Shown: positions 7,585 through 15,242 of the stretch, piece after piece
Position numbering within the stretch: the first letter of the stretch is position 1
How the letters are laid out: every line of letters begins with the position of its first letter
Assembly: GCF_017355185.1 (NCBI RefSeq)
Contig: NZ_JADILJ010000042.1
Location: 1-32,417 of the forward strand
Reading direction: 5' to 3'
From: Rathayibacter sp. SD072
Lineage (GTDB): Bacteria; Actinomycetota; Actinomycetes; Actinomycetales; Microbacteriaceae
Length of the DNA stretch: 32,417 nucleotides
Position numbers and translations under genes: made by a program
The notes under the pieces: model-generated
Told to the model about the DNA's origin: nothing
Seen by the model: the letters and a program-made list of their open reading frames with translations, nothing else
Database searches by the model: none

Positions 7585-8388
7585 TCAGGCGATCGGCGCC
7601 CGTCGTGCCTGCGACGCCGCCGCCGCGACGTCGAGCCGCCACGGCTCGCCGTGCCCCGGCAGCAGGGTCTGCGCGCCGGTCGCCGCCAGCACGTCGAGCG
7701 ACGCGAGCGAGCGGTCGGTGTCGGCCGTGGCCGCGCGCGCCACGAGGTGCGGCCCGGTGCGGGCGGAGTAGGGGTCGAGGGTCACGAGGGCGTCGCCGCC
7801 GATCACCGCGCCCCGCTCGGGGAGGTGCAGCGAGACGTGCCCGTCGGTGTGACCCGGGGTGGCGAGCACGACGGGCGATCCCGGGACGTCGAGCGTCCCG
7901 CCCTCGTGCAGGGCCGCCGTGGTCGTGAGCGGAGGCACGGCCAGCGCGCCCGCGCGCGCCATCGCGCCGAGCACGGGGATCGCCGAGGGATGGAGCAGCG
8001 GGTACACGAACGGCGTCCGCTGCCTCCGGTACGAGTAGGGGTGCGCCGCGAGCGGGGCGTCCGAGGGGTGCAGCAGCACCGGGACGCCGCGCTCGGCGAA
8101 CCGGCGCGCGACGCCGACGTGGTCGAAGTGCGCGTGCGTGAGCACGAGGGCGTCCACGTCCGAGAGCTCGCGGCCGAGCACCTCCAGCGCGCGCAGCAGG
8201 TGCGGCCAGGTGCGGGGCAGGCCGGCATCGACGAGGGTGATCCGCCCGGCCTCCTCGATCAGGTAGAGGTTCGTGTAGGCGTGCTCGATCCGGTGCACCC
8301 CGGGGACGACGTCGCGGAAAAAGGCCGGTCCTCCCCGGGGTGCGCTCCGCCTGCCGTCGCCCCGCTGCTCTCCGTTCGGCTGCGTCAT
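7585..8388 (-). CDS. MBL-fold metallo-hydrolase
   Basis: A 267-residue metallo-beta-lactamase-fold protein. The metal-binding motif THAHFDHVG (His85, His87, Asp89, His90) is intact, followed by ATPGHTDGHVSLHLP (third His region), GGDALV (bridging Asp) and the late LLPGHGEPW His. The usual metals are two zinc or iron ions, with hydrolysis of an ester, thioester or amide bond. No signal peptide is seen, so it is cytoplasmic. The substrate is not recognisable. It lies 110 nt downstream of the TauE/SafE permease on the same strand and may be co-transcribed. Three short CGTCAG copies lie between it and the convergent gene at 7547. Confidence 0.9.
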   Translation of the reverse strand: MTQPNGEQRGDGRRSAPRGGPAFFRDVVPGVHRIEHAYTNLYLIEEAGRITLVDAGLPRTWPHLLRALEVLGRELSDVDALVLTHAHFDHVGVARRFAERGVPVLLHPSDAPLAAHPYSYRRQRTPFVYPLLHPSAIPVLGAMARAGALAVPPLTTTAALHEGGTLDVPGSPVVLATPGHTDGHVSLHLPERGAVIGGDALVTLDPYSARTGPHLVARAATADTDRSLASLDVLAATGAQTLLPGHGEPWRLDVAAAASQARRAPIA

Positions 8389-8498
8389 CGTCGTCTCCTC
8401 CGCTCCCGGCGCCCGCCCGCCGGACCGCCTGCCTGGACGCTAGGGCCCGCGTCGTGCGCGCGAGAAGGGCGTTGACCGCGGGGCACCGGATCGGGCAG

Positions 8499-9329
8499 TC
8501 ACACCCGCGCGCGGCTCCGGAGCCCCTTCAGCGCCAGCTGGAGTGCCGCGAGCAGCAGCAGCGCGGCGAAGAGGATCCCGGACAGCCGCGCGGACAGGAG
8601 GAACGACAGCGCGACGCCCGCGAACGAGAAGGCGGTCGCGGCGAGGCCGACGACGAGGCCCGCGCGCACGTCGAGCAGACCCCTCCGGGCGTTGGCGATC
8701 GATCCGCTGATCGCGGTCGGGATCATCGCGGCCAGCGACGTGCCCTTCGCCAGCAGATCGGCGAGCCCGAACGCGCCGACGAGCACCGGCACCGCGATGG
8801 CCCCTCCTCCGATGCCGAAGAGCCCCGACGCGATCCCCATCGCGGCGCCCAGGCCCGCGAACCCCGGCCACACGCCCCAGCCCTCCGCGACGTCGCCGGT
8901 CTCGTTCGAGCCGAAGACGGCCATCCGGACCGCGGCGGCGATCAGCAGCGCCACGAAGAGCCAGCGCAGCACCCCGAGGGGGAGCCGGGCCAGGAGCCAC
9001 GAGCCCAGCAGCGCGCCGAGGACCGCGGCGGCCGCGATCACCGCCGCCGGGAGCCACGCGACCTGCCCGGTGAGCGCGTAGGCGAAGGCGCCGGCCACGG
9101 AGGTGGGGGCGATCGCCAGGAGGGACGTCGCCGAGGCGCGGCGCTGGTCCATCGCGGCCCAGGCGACCAGCATGGGCACCATCACGATGCCGCCGCCGAC
9201 GCCGAACGCTCCCGAGAGGACGCCGCCGATCGCGCCGATCAGTCCGAGGAGCAGGTACTCCCGGGTGCTCCGCGGGGGCGCCGCCGAATCGTCCGCAGGA
9301 GCAGCCGGGGCGTTCGCGTCGTCCGTCAC
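8499..9329 (-). CDS. TauE/SafE-family sulfite/organosulfonate permease
   Basis: A 276-residue integral membrane protein with about 8 helices. It shows the internal duplication typical of TauE/SafE: GVLSGAFGVGGGIVMVP near the N-terminus and GIASGLFGIGGGAIAVP in the second half. Members carry sulfite, sulfoacetate or related anions across the inner membrane; the substrate here is unknown. The start is uncertain: GTG at 9327-9329 is used because it gives the normal N-terminus, but GGAGGA directly abuts it, an unusually short spacing. An upstream extension of the frame is rejected because it runs antisense through the esterase gene. Confidence 0.85.
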   Translation of the reverse strand: MTDDANAPAAPADDSAAPPRSTREYLLLGLIGAIGGVLSGAFGVGGGIVMVPMLVAWAAMDQRRASATSLLAIAPTSVAGAFAYALTGQVAWLPAAVIAAAAVLGALLGSWLLARLPLGVLRWLFVALLIAAAVRMAVFGSNETGDVAEGWGVWPGFAGLGAAMGIASGLFGIGGGAIAVPVLVGAFGLADLLAKGTSLAAMIPTAISGSIANARRGLLDVRAGLVVGLAATAFSFAGVALSFLLSARLSGILFAALLLLAALQLALKGLRSRARV

Positions 9330-9396
9330 TCCTCCATCGCACCACGGCGAGCGCTCCGCGGGCGAATCCCGTCGCACGGGCGAAACATCGAGTGCG

Positions 9397-9402
9397 TAGC
9401 CT
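9397..9402 (+). promoter_or_regulatory. Putative -10 box (TAGCCT) for the esterase gene
   Basis: TAGCCT fits TANNNT and lies 65 nt upstream of the ATG at 9468, in the divergent region with the TauE/SafE gene. No -35 can be assigned. Confidence 0.25.
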
Positions 9403-9467
9403 TCGACCTGCAGCGACGCGGCGCCGCCGAGGGGGCTCGGGCGCCCGGCGCCGGGAGGGGGACGACG

Positions 9468-10472
9468 ATGAAGCGCACGACCGCGACCACCGGAGCGATC
9501 GCGGGCGCCGGAGGCGTGCTGGCCGCGGCCGGCGCGGTGGCCCAGGCCACCCCGTGGCCGTCCGCGCTCGCGATCCGGGCGGTGTTCGAGCGCGAGGCGC
9601 GGCGCACCGCCGAGGAGATGCGCCCCTTCGTCCCGGAGGGGATCACGCGCGTCGCCGAGATCGTGCCCGCACGCGACGGCGCTCCGGCCACGACCGTCGA
9701 CGTGTTCCGCTCTCCCGGCCCCGGCTCGCGCCCGACGGTGCTCTGGATCCACGGCGGGGCGTGGATCTCGTGCCACCGGCGCGACGTCGAGCCCTACCTC
9801 CGCCTCCTCGCCGACGCCGGCTACACGGCGGTCGGCCTCGACTACGGACGCGGCCCCGAAGCGGTCTACCCGACCGCGCCGAAGCAGCTCCTCGCCGCCC
9901 TCGAGCACCTGCGCCGCCACGCCGGCCGCCTGGGGATCGCTCGCGACGGCATGGTCCTCGCCGGCGACTCCGCGGGGGCGCAGCTGGCCAGCCAGCTCGC
10001 GACGGCCGTCACCAACCCCTCCTACGCCCGCGACGCCGGCCTCACGACGACGCTCCCGGTCGACGCGCTGCGCGCGGTGATCCTGCACTGCGGCGTCTTC
10101 GACCTCTCCGGTGTCTCCAAGGTCACCGGAGTGGCGGGCTGGGCGTTCCGCGCCGCCCTCTGGGCCTACACCGGCCACCGCGGCTGGACGGACTCGCCCG
10201 CCGGAAGGCAGATGTCGACGATCGAGCACGTGACGCCCCGGTTCCCTCCCGTGTTCATCAGCGGAGGCAACGCCGACGCCCTCACGGCCCGGCAGTCGCG
10301 CCCGTTCGCCGCGCACCTGCGCTCGCTCGGCGTCCCGGTCACGGACCTGTTCTGGGGCGAGGGCCACGAGGCGCAGCTGGGGCACGAGTACCAGTTCCAC
10401 CTCGAGCTCCCCGACGCGCGCCTCGCGCTGGAGCGGACGCTCGCGTTCCTGGAGCGCACGACCGCCCGGTGA
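9468..10472 (+). CDS. Alpha/beta hydrolase, HSL-type esterase/lipase
   Basis: A 334-residue hydrolase. The oxyanion-hole motif HGGAW (95-99) and the nucleophile elbow GDSAG (166-170, Ser168) define the hormone-sensitive-lipase branch. A likely acid residue lies in SGGNADALT and the catalytic His in GEGHEAQLGHEY. The first ~30 residues are a hydrophobic, Ala/Gly-rich segment after KR, so the protein may be membrane-anchored or secreted. The ATG at 9468-9470 follows GGGAGGGGGACGACG. Single gene, ending in a perfect hairpin. Probable substrate: short-chain esters (family knowledge only). Confidence 0.9.
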   Translation: MKRTTATTGAIAGAGGVLAAAGAVAQATPWPSALAIRAVFEREARRTAEEMRPFVPEGITRVAEIVPARDGAPATTVDVFRSPGPGSRPTVLWIHGGAWISCHRRDVEPYLRLLADAGYTAVGLDYGRGPEAVYPTAPKQLLAALEHLRRHAGRLGIARDGMVLAGDSAGAQLASQLATAVTNPSYARDAGLTTTLPVDALRAVILHCGVFDLSGVSKVTGVAGWAFRAALWAYTGHRGWTDSPAGRQMSTIEHVTPRFPPVFISGGNADALTARQSRPFAAHLRSLGVPVTDLFWGEGHEAQLGHEYQFHLELPDARLALERTLAFLERTTAR

Positions 10473-10486
10473 CGCGGCGGGCGGTC
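10460..10486 (+). terminator. Hairpin terminator of the esterase gene
   Basis: Arms GACCGCCCG (10460-10468) and CGGGCGGTC (10478-10486) are perfectly complementary over 9 bp with a 9-nt loop that contains the TGA stop (10470-10472). A short pyrimidine run TCTCT follows. Confidence 0.6.
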
Positions 10487-10602
10487 TCTCTGGCAGTTCG
10501 CTGAGGGAGCCCGGTCGCAGCGTGACGATCCGGCGCCCGGCCGCGTCCTACTCCCAGAACGCCACGATCGACCGGATCGGGCACGAAGCGGAAGAGGAGA
10601 CC

Positions 10603-11013
10603 ATGGCCGACAGCATCGCGACCACCACGACGGGCACCGGAGTCGGGCGCACCGTCATCGACGACGCCGTCATCGCGAAGGTGGCGGGCATCGCCGCCCG
10701 CGCTGTCCCCGGCGTCCACGCGCTCGGCGGAGGAGCGGCCCGCGCGATCGGCGCGATCCGCAGCGCCATCGGCAACGACGACCGCGGCCAGGGCGTCAAG
10801 GTCGAGGTCGGCGAGCGCCAGGTCGCCGCCGACGTCGTGATCGTCGCCGAGTACCCCGCTGCGCTGCAGTCCGTCGCGGAGGGCGTCCGCTCGGCCGTCG
10901 CCGAGGCGATCCGCGAGATCGTCGGCATGGACGTCGCCGAGATCAACGTGACCGTCCAGGACGTCTTCATCCCCGAGGACGACGCGCCCGAGGCAGAGCC
11001 GCGCGTCGCCTAG
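10603..11013 (+). CDS. Asp23/Gls24-family envelope stress protein
   Basis: A 136-residue protein with the Asp23/Gls24 core. It contains VIAKVAGIAARAVPGVHALG (family opening), KVEVGERQVAADVVIVAEYPAAL (central beta hairpins) and MDVAEINVTVQDVFIP near the end. In Gram-positives, members are abundant, stress-induced proteins attached near the membrane. The ATG at 10603-10605 follows AGAGGAGACC at good spacing, so upstream in-frame starts (from 10522) are rejected. It leads a run of small genes including CsbD, consistent with a general-stress block. A hairpin follows its stop. Confidence 0.9.
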   Translation: MADSIATTTTGTGVGRTVIDDAVIAKVAGIAARAVPGVHALGGGAARAIGAIRSAIGNDDRGQGVKVEVGERQVAADVVIVAEYPAALQSVAEGVRSAVAEAIREIVGMDVAEINVTVQDVFIPEDDAPEAEPRVA

Positions 11014-11030
11014 GCGACCCCCACGACCCC

Positions 11031-11058
11031 GTCGGCGACCGCTCCCCCGGTCGCCGGC
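11031..11058 (+). terminator. Hairpin after the Asp23 gene
   Basis: GGCGACCG (11034-11041) pairs with CGGTCGCC (11048-11055) over a 6-nt loop. The stem can extend outward by three pairs, one of them a wobble. No T-tract follows, so it may be an attenuator or processing site before the CsbD gene. Confidence 0.45.
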
Positions 11059-11114
11059 CTCCCCGGCCGGTGCACCCGCCCGGCCGATCCGAACACCAGT
11101 GGAAGGAGACCCGC

Positions 11115-11288
11115 ATGGGACTCGACGACAAGATCAAGAACGCCGCCCAGGACCTCGCCGGCAAGGCGAAGGAGGCTCTCGGGAACATGCAGGGCGACGA
11201 GGGCAAGGTCGAGGAGGGTCGTCGCGACCAGCACGCGGCCGACCTCAAGAAGACCGGCGAGGACGTCAAGGACGTCTTCAAGAACTGA
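11115..11288 (+). CDS. CsbD-family stress protein
   Basis: A 57-residue hydrophilic, Lys/Glu/Asp-rich protein with the CsbD pattern (KIKNAAQDLAGKAKEALGNM, GDEGKVEEGRRDQ, DVKDVFKN). Family members are small, helical, general-stress-induced proteins of unknown biochemistry. The ATG at 11115-11117 has a near-ideal GGAAGGAGA ribosome site 4-5 nt upstream. It lies about 100 nt after the Asp23 gene, and a perfect 10-bp hairpin follows it. Confidence 0.92.
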   Translation: MGLDDKIKNAAQDLAGKAKEALGNMQGDEGKVEEGRRDQHAADLKKTGEDVKDVFKN

Positions 11289-11303
11289 CGCGTCCCGCGT
11301 CCC

Positions 11304-11334
11304 GGTGCCCCGCCGCCCTCGGCTGCGGGGCACC
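11304..11334 (+). terminator. Terminator of the CsbD gene
   Basis: GGTGCCCCGC (11304-11313) and GCGGGGCACC (11325-11334) are perfectly complementary over 10 bp with an 11-nt loop, 16 nt after the stop codon. No U-tract follows, as is common in high-GC actinobacteria. Confidence 0.7.
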
Positions 11335-11389
11335 TCCCGGCCCTCACCCGATCCGGATCCCCCGGTCCCGATCGCGAACGGAGCACCGC

Positions 11390-11620
11390 ATGCAGAACAC
11401 CTGCGCCCGACCGCTCGACGTCGACGACGCCGTCGCCCTCGTCGCGGTCCTCGCGACCCTCGAAGGGCTGCTGGCCTCCCGCGGCCTGCCCGACCGCGAG
11501 ACCGATCTGCTCCGCCGGAGCCTCGAGCAGGGCGGGAGCGTGCTCCCCGGCGCCGACCTCGACGAGCTCGCGGCCGCGCTGAGCGCTCTGAACGAGCGGC
11601 TCCGCGGCACGATCGGCTGA
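11390..11620 (+). CDS. Small hypothetical protein
   Basis: A 76-residue soluble protein, mainly helical by composition: DDAVALVAVLATLEGLLASRG, then ETDLLRRSLEQGG and DLDELAAALSALNERL. It has one Cys (residue 5). The ATG at 11390-11392 has CGGAGC 7 nt upstream. The Leu/Ala heptad-like spacing suggests a small helical bundle or a dimer. No family is recognised. It sits in the Asp23-CsbD stress block, 102 nt after the CsbD stop, and codon use looks native. It could also be a chance frame, but the start context and third-position GC support coding. Confidence 0.6.
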   Translation: MQNTCARPLDVDDAVALVAVLATLEGLLASRGLPDRETDLLRRSLEQGGSVLPGADLDELAAALSALNERLRGTIG

Positions 11621-11646
11621 CCCGGAGCACTCCGCCCCGCTAGCGT
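11617..11646 (+). promoter_or_regulatory. Putative promoter (CTGACC-18-TAGCGT)
   Basis: CTGACC at 11617-11622 resembles a -35 (TTGACC) and TAGCGT at 11641-11646 a -10, with an 18-nt spacer. Transcription would start about 60 nt before the ATG at 11717. Confidence 0.4.
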
Positions 11647-11716
11647 GGAGGCGACCGCACCGGCGCCGATCGAACCCGACACCGTCCGGCACGTCCCCCC
11701 ACTCCGAGGAGCAGCC

Positions 11717-11956
11717 ATGTCCGGCGATCACTTCGTGCTGTCGACGGCGTCCCCGTGGGAGGACCGCACCGACGTCATCGGCGTCTACGCCTCCGACGCG
11801 TGGGCGCGCGAGGCCGCGACGGTGTGGCTCCGCTCCCCCGACCGCGAGGCGTTCCCGCGCTGCATCATCGAGTGCTGGAACGGAGCGCACCTGCTCCACC
11901 GCGAGGTGATCGAGGGCGTGCCCGACGACGTCAGCGGAACACCGACTCCGTCGTGA
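11717..11956 (+). CDS. Small hypothetical protein
   Basis: A 79-residue soluble protein with several aromatic residues (two Trp near FVLSTASPWEDRTDVIGVY, further Trp at DAWAREAATVWLRSP and ECWNGAHLL) and one Cys. This composition is unusual for a chance frame in high-GC DNA. The ATG at 11717-11719 follows CGAGGAGCAG. No family is recognised. The end overlaps the convergent Gfo/Idh gene by 26 nt, and there is a plausible promoter about 70 nt upstream. It closes the stress-protein block. Confidence 0.62.
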   Translation: MSGDHFVLSTASPWEDRTDVIGVYASDAWAREAATVWLRSPDREAFPRCIIECWNGAHLLHREVIEGVPDDVSGTPTPS

Positions 11957-13049
11957 GGGCATCGGCCCACGGCTCCCTGGCGGTCGTGACGTCGGCCCCG
12001 GAGTCGGCCGACTCGCGGATCGCCAGACCCAGCAGGTGGTCCTGCAGACCGTCGGCGAGCGGATAGGGGGCGGGTCCCTCGCCCCGTGCCCAGGCGCCGG
12101 TCGCCCCGACGAGGGCGTCGACGGCGATGTCCTCGTCGGACTGCCGCGCCGCGGGGTGCGGGTTCTGGAAGAGCACGTCGCCGTCCAGCGCGATCGTGTC
12201 GAGGTGGAAGCCCTCGAGATTGTGGTCGATCCCCGTCTGCCGCCGGGTGATCCGCGACTCCACCACCGAGCGCGGGCCGGCCACCCGCACGACGCTGTCG
12301 CCGTCGATCTCGCCGTGCGACCCGCGGATAGTGAGGCGGCGGTGGCGCACCGGCGAGAACCACTGGTTGTCGACGAAGTCGTACAGCCCCGAGCGTCCGC
12401 CGCCGAAGTCGAGCGTCGCCAGGGTGGTCGTCCGCTCCTCCGGCTCCGCCGCGCCGGTCCAGCCGTGCCGGTTCAGCGGATCCAGGAGCGGCGCGCGGAA
12501 GTCCCGAGCGCTCACCCGGGTCGCGTCGCCGGTGTCCCCGAGCAGTCCGCGCATGATCGAGACGGCGTGGTACAGGTGGTTCGAGCACACCTGCACGTGC
12601 GTCGGAGTGCCGATGACCCCCGAGCGGACCGCTCGCCAGCGGGCGCTATGCGCGGGCATGAAGAGGCTCTGGTCGGCGACCTGGACGAGTCCGGAGCCGC
12701 CGACCTCGTCCCACATCCGCCGCATAGCCGGGACGTCGAGCGCCGGAGGCGTCTCCTCGAGCACGCGGACGCCGCGGCGCACCAGATCGGCCGTGATGCC
12801 GGAGGCGACCTCGACCGGGACGGCGACGAGCACGAACTCGGGGTCGCCGTGCGCGACGAGCTCGTCGACGCTCGCGAAGGCCGGCACGCCCCAGCGCGCC
12901 GAGACCTCGTCGCGGCGCGCCGAGCGCGAGTGGATCCCGGTCACCTGGAACGCCTCCGGCACGTCGCGGGCGAGGCGGAGGAAGAAGCCCGTGCGCCAGC
13001 CGGAGCCGACGATCGCGAAGCGGATCGGGGTCGGGGGTGTCGAGGTCAT
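11931..13049 (-). CDS. Gfo/Idh/MocA-family oxidoreductase (EKP lysine missing)
   Basis: A 372-residue protein with an N-terminal NAD(P) fold (FAIVGSGWRTGFFLRL, residues about 10-25) and a C-terminal Gfo/Idh/MocA alpha/beta domain. The catalytic EKP motif normally found after beta-5 reads EETP in RVLEETPPALD, so the usual lysine is absent. The later His region is NHLYHAVSIMRGLLG. The protein may bind a nucleotide and sugar without classical catalysis, or use a different residue. The ATG at 13047-13049 overlaps the TGA of the upstream pentapeptide gene (ATGA), so the two are translationally coupled. Its end overlaps the gene at 11717-11956. Confidence 0.88.
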   Translation of the reverse strand: MTSTPPTPIRFAIVGSGWRTGFFLRLARDVPEAFQVTGIHSRSARRDEVSARWGVPAFASVDELVAHGDPEFVLVAVPVEVASGITADLVRRGVRVLEETPPALDVPAMRRMWDEVGGSGLVQVADQSLFMPAHSARWRAVRSGVIGTPTHVQVCSNHLYHAVSIMRGLLGDTGDATRVSARDFRAPLLDPLNRHGWTGAAEPEERTTTLATLDFGGGRSGLYDFVDNQWFSPVRHRRLTIRGSHGEIDGDSVVRVAGPRSVVESRITRRQTGIDHNLEGFHLDTIALDGDVLFQNPHPAARQSDEDIAVDALVGATGAWARGEGPAPYPLADGLQDHLLGLAIRESADSGADVTTAREPWADALTTESVFR

Positions 13050-13945
13050 CGTCGTCGTCCTGTTCTGCGGGGGCGGGGCGGCGTCGCGCCGACCGGTGCG
13101 GTCGTCCCCGACCAGTGCGACGGCCGTTCGAAGTGCGGCGGGAGCGCGGTCGCGGCGTCGCCGCGCGTGCTCGAGACCTGCGCCTGGGTGAGGTAGAGGG
13201 CGCTCGAGAGGTCGGCGCCCGACACGTCGGCGTCGCGCAGGTCGACACCGAGGAGGTCGCAGCGGCCGAGGTCGGTTCCGCGCAGGTCGGCCGCGATCAG
13301 CAGGGCGCCGCGCAGATCCGCGCCCCGGAGGTCGACTCCGCGCAGATCCGCTCCGAGCAGGTCGGCGCCGGGGACGAGCCTGCGGTCGGGGCGGGAGCGC
13401 ACCCCGGCGCGGGCGGCCGCGCTCGCGGCGATCAGGAGCGGACGGGCGGCGGCGAACTCGCCGTCGACGTCGGCCGCGAGGATCTCCTCCGGCGAGGCGA
13501 GGGTGAGGGCGTGCACCGCGTCGAAGCGGCGGCGGACGCGGTCCCGGGTGGCGGGATCGACCTCGTCGAGCGCGAGCGCGACGTCGAGGTACCAGAGCAG
13601 CTCGTGGAGTCGACGGACCAGCGGGAAGACGGAGAACATCCGCTCGCGCACCTCTGCGTCGCCGCGCCACGAGACGCCGCCGAACGTGTGCGTCGACACC
13701 TTCTGACCGGCGCCGAAGCAGTCGAAGACGGTGCAGCCGACGAAGCCCTGCGGGCGGAGGGACCGGTGGATCGTGCACGCGTCCTCGGAGTCGAGGTTCG
13801 TGCAGGGCTCCCCCGCGGGCTTGTCGACGGGGAAGTCGCGCGAGCGGGCGAAGGCGAGGGCGACGCAGCAGAGCCCGAAGCAGTTCGCGCAGTCGGCGCC
13901 CAGATCCTCGCGGCGGCCGAGCTCGACCCGGGTGCGTGACGACAT
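13046..13945 (-). CDS. Cysteine-rich pentapeptide-repeat protein
   Basis: A 299-residue protein in two parts. The N-terminal ~85 residues hold a cysteine cluster (CANCFGLCC at 19-27, then EPCTNLD, DACTIH, VGCTVFDC), suggesting a metal centre of the YkgJ-like CxxCxxxCC type. A helical middle follows. Residues about 190-255 are pentapeptide repeats of the A(D/N)LRG type (GADLLGADLRGVDLRGADL), which fold as a right-handed beta helix. The tail is Pro/Arg-rich. The ATG is at 13943-13945. The stop overlaps the start of the Gfo/Idh gene. Function is unknown; repeats of this kind can mimic DNA in gyrase-protecting proteins, but nothing here proves that. Confidence 0.85.
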   Translation of the reverse strand: MSSRTRVELGRREDLGADCANCFGLCCVALAFARSRDFPVDKPAGEPCTNLDSEDACTIHRSLRPQGFVGCTVFDCFGAGQKVSTHTFGGVSWRGDAEVRERMFSVFPLVRRLHELLWYLDVALALDEVDPATRDRVRRRFDAVHALTLASPEEILAADVDGEFAAARPLLIAASAAARAGVRSRPDRRLVPGADLLGADLRGVDLRGADLRGALLIAADLRGTDLGRCDLLGVDLRDADVSGADLSSALYLTQAQVSSTRGDAATALPPHFERPSHWSGTTAPVGATPPRPRRTGRRR

Positions 13946-13967
13946 CGCCTCCGAGCCTACGCCGCGC

Positions 13968-14501
13968 TCAGTGCGCGAGCGCCAGCACGCCGACCACGAG
14001 GGCGCCCAGGCCCAGGAGGAAGGCGAGCGAGACGAGGCCCTGCCGCCAGGTCAGCCCCGCGCGGCCCACCGCGATCAGGGCGATGGCGGCGAGGACGGCG
14101 GCGTAGATCGCGACGCCGATCCAGAGCGCGGTGGTGGCGTCCACCCAGCCCAGGACGGCCGCGAGCAGCGCCAGCACCGGCAGGGAGGCGGAGGCGAGTG
14201 CGCCGGCGGCGATGCGGAGCATGACGCGCGGCTCCGACATCGAGGGCAGCGCGGCGTGGGTGACCTGGTGCGCGATGACCTCGGCCGTGAAGCCCGCCGC
14301 CGAGATGCCGACGATCGAGACGACGAGGCTCCGCAGCGCGTGACCGGCGTCGGGGTGGTCGCCGACCGCGTAGATCATGATCACGGCGAGCCCGGTGAAG
14401 GTCGCGTAGACGCGCTCCTTCAGCGCGCGGGCGCTCTCCTCGAGCGGGCGGCGCGTGTACGCCGTCCAGCGGGCGACCGGGCCGGCCGGGCGCTCGGTCA
14501 C
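13968..14501 (-). CDS. Hypothetical membrane protein coupled to deoC
   Basis: A 177-residue protein with about five hydrophobic segments (VYATFTGLAVIMIYAVG; LRSLVVSIVGISAAGFTAEV; IAAGALASASLPVLALLAAV; ALWIGVAIYAAVLAAIALIAV; GLVSLAFLLGLGALVVGVLAL). The loop after the second contains HQVTHAALPSMSEP. A GTG at 14499-14501 is used: it lies 2 nt after the deoC stop with no intergenic space, so the gene is read as the second gene of a deoC operon. No family is recognised. A role in nucleoside uptake would fit the neighbour but is not shown by the sequence. Confidence 0.72.
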   Translation of the reverse strand: MTERPAGPVARWTAYTRRPLEESARALKERVYATFTGLAVIMIYAVGDHPDAGHALRSLVVSIVGISAAGFTAEVIAHQVTHAALPSMSEPRVMLRIAAGALASASLPVLALLAAVLGWVDATTALWIGVAIYAAVLAAIALIAVGRAGLTWRQGLVSLAFLLGLGALVVGVLALAH

Positions 14502-14503
14502 GG

Positions 14504-15229
14504 TCAGTACGAGGCGGAGTCGACGCGCGCCGCCGAGGAGTCGCCGGCGAGGCGGGCGGCCAGGTCGCCGAGGATCGTCGCGGAGCCGCTGGTGCCGAAG
14601 CGGGTGACACCGAGCCCGCGGTAGGCGAGCAGCGTGTCGAGGTCGCGGACGCCTCCGGACGCCTTCACCTGGACCGCGTCCGACACGGCGCCGCGCATCA
14701 GGCGCAGATCGTGCTCGTTGGCGCCGCCGCCCGCGAAGCCCGTGGCGGTCTTGACGAAGTCGGCGCCGGCGCGCTCGGACGCCTCGCTGCCCGCGACGAT
14801 CTGCTCGTCGTCGAGGAGGCTGGTCTCGAGGATCGCCTTGACGACGTGGCCGTCGGCGGCCTCGACCACCGCGCGGACGTCGTCCTCGACGTCCTGGAGC
14901 AGTCCGCTGCGCAGGCGCCCGATGTTGACGACCATGTCGAGCTCGCTCGCGCCGTCGGCGAGGGCCTGGCGCGACTCCGCGACCTTGGCGGCGGTGGAGG
15001 TGGTGCCGTGCGGGAAGCCGATGACGGTGCCGACCAGGACGCCCGAGCCCTCGAGGCGGCTGACGGCGTGGGCGATGTCGGAGGGGCGGACGCAGACGCT
15101 GAAGACCCCCGACGCCCGGGCCTCGTCGAGCTGCGCGTCGACCTCGGCCCGGGTCAGCTCGGGCTTGAGGATCGCGTGGTCGATGAGCGCCGCGATCTCG
15201 GCGACGCTGGGAAGGCTGGGGGTGCTCAT
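14504..15229 (-). CDS. deoC: Deoxyribose-phosphate aldolase
   Basis: A 241-residue class I aldolase that cleaves 2-deoxyribose-5-phosphate to glyceraldehyde-3-phosphate and acetaldehyde in deoxynucleoside catabolism. Key residues are in place: the Schiff-base Lys160 in VKTATGF, the second lysine Lys189 in KASGGVR, and Asp99 in ELDMVVNIG. IDHAILKP near the N-terminus is the DeoC opening motif. The ATG at 15227-15229 lacks a Shine-Dalgarno sequence but lies 7 nt after a good -10 (TAAAAT), indicating a leaderless mRNA. The membrane gene follows 2 nt after the stop. No other deo gene is in the window. Confidence 0.95.
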   Translation of the reverse strand: MSTPSLPSVAEIAALIDHAILKPELTRAEVDAQLDEARASGVFSVCVRPSDIAHAVSRLEGSGVLVGTVIGFPHGTTSTAAKVAESRQALADGASELDMVVNIGRLRSGLLQDVEDDVRAVVEAADGHVVKAILETSLLDDEQIVAGSEASERAGADFVKTATGFAGGGANEHDLRLMRGAVSDAVQVKASGGVRDLDTLLAYRGLGVTRFGTSGSATILGDLAARLAGDSSAARVDSASY

Positions 15230-15236
15230 GCACTCG

Positions 15237-15242
15237 ATTTTA
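15237..15242 (-). promoter_or_regulatory. -10 box (TAAAAT) of deoC, leaderless
   Basis: On the minus strand TAAAAT is followed by 7 nt and then the deoC ATG, so transcription should start at or next to the start codon. This is the most AT-rich spot in the region. A -35 is not obvious. Confidence 0.55.

Noticed and set aside
7548-7590. Three short CGTCAG(G/A)C copies between convergent genes.
   Set aside because: Too short (about 9 nt) and irregularly spaced to call a repeat; a terminator stem of only 5 bp can be drawn.
8499-10400. Very long minus-strand frame through the TauE/SafE gene and the esterase.
   Set aside because: Only the part from 9329 downwards matches TauE/SafE; the upstream part is antisense to the well-supported esterase gene.
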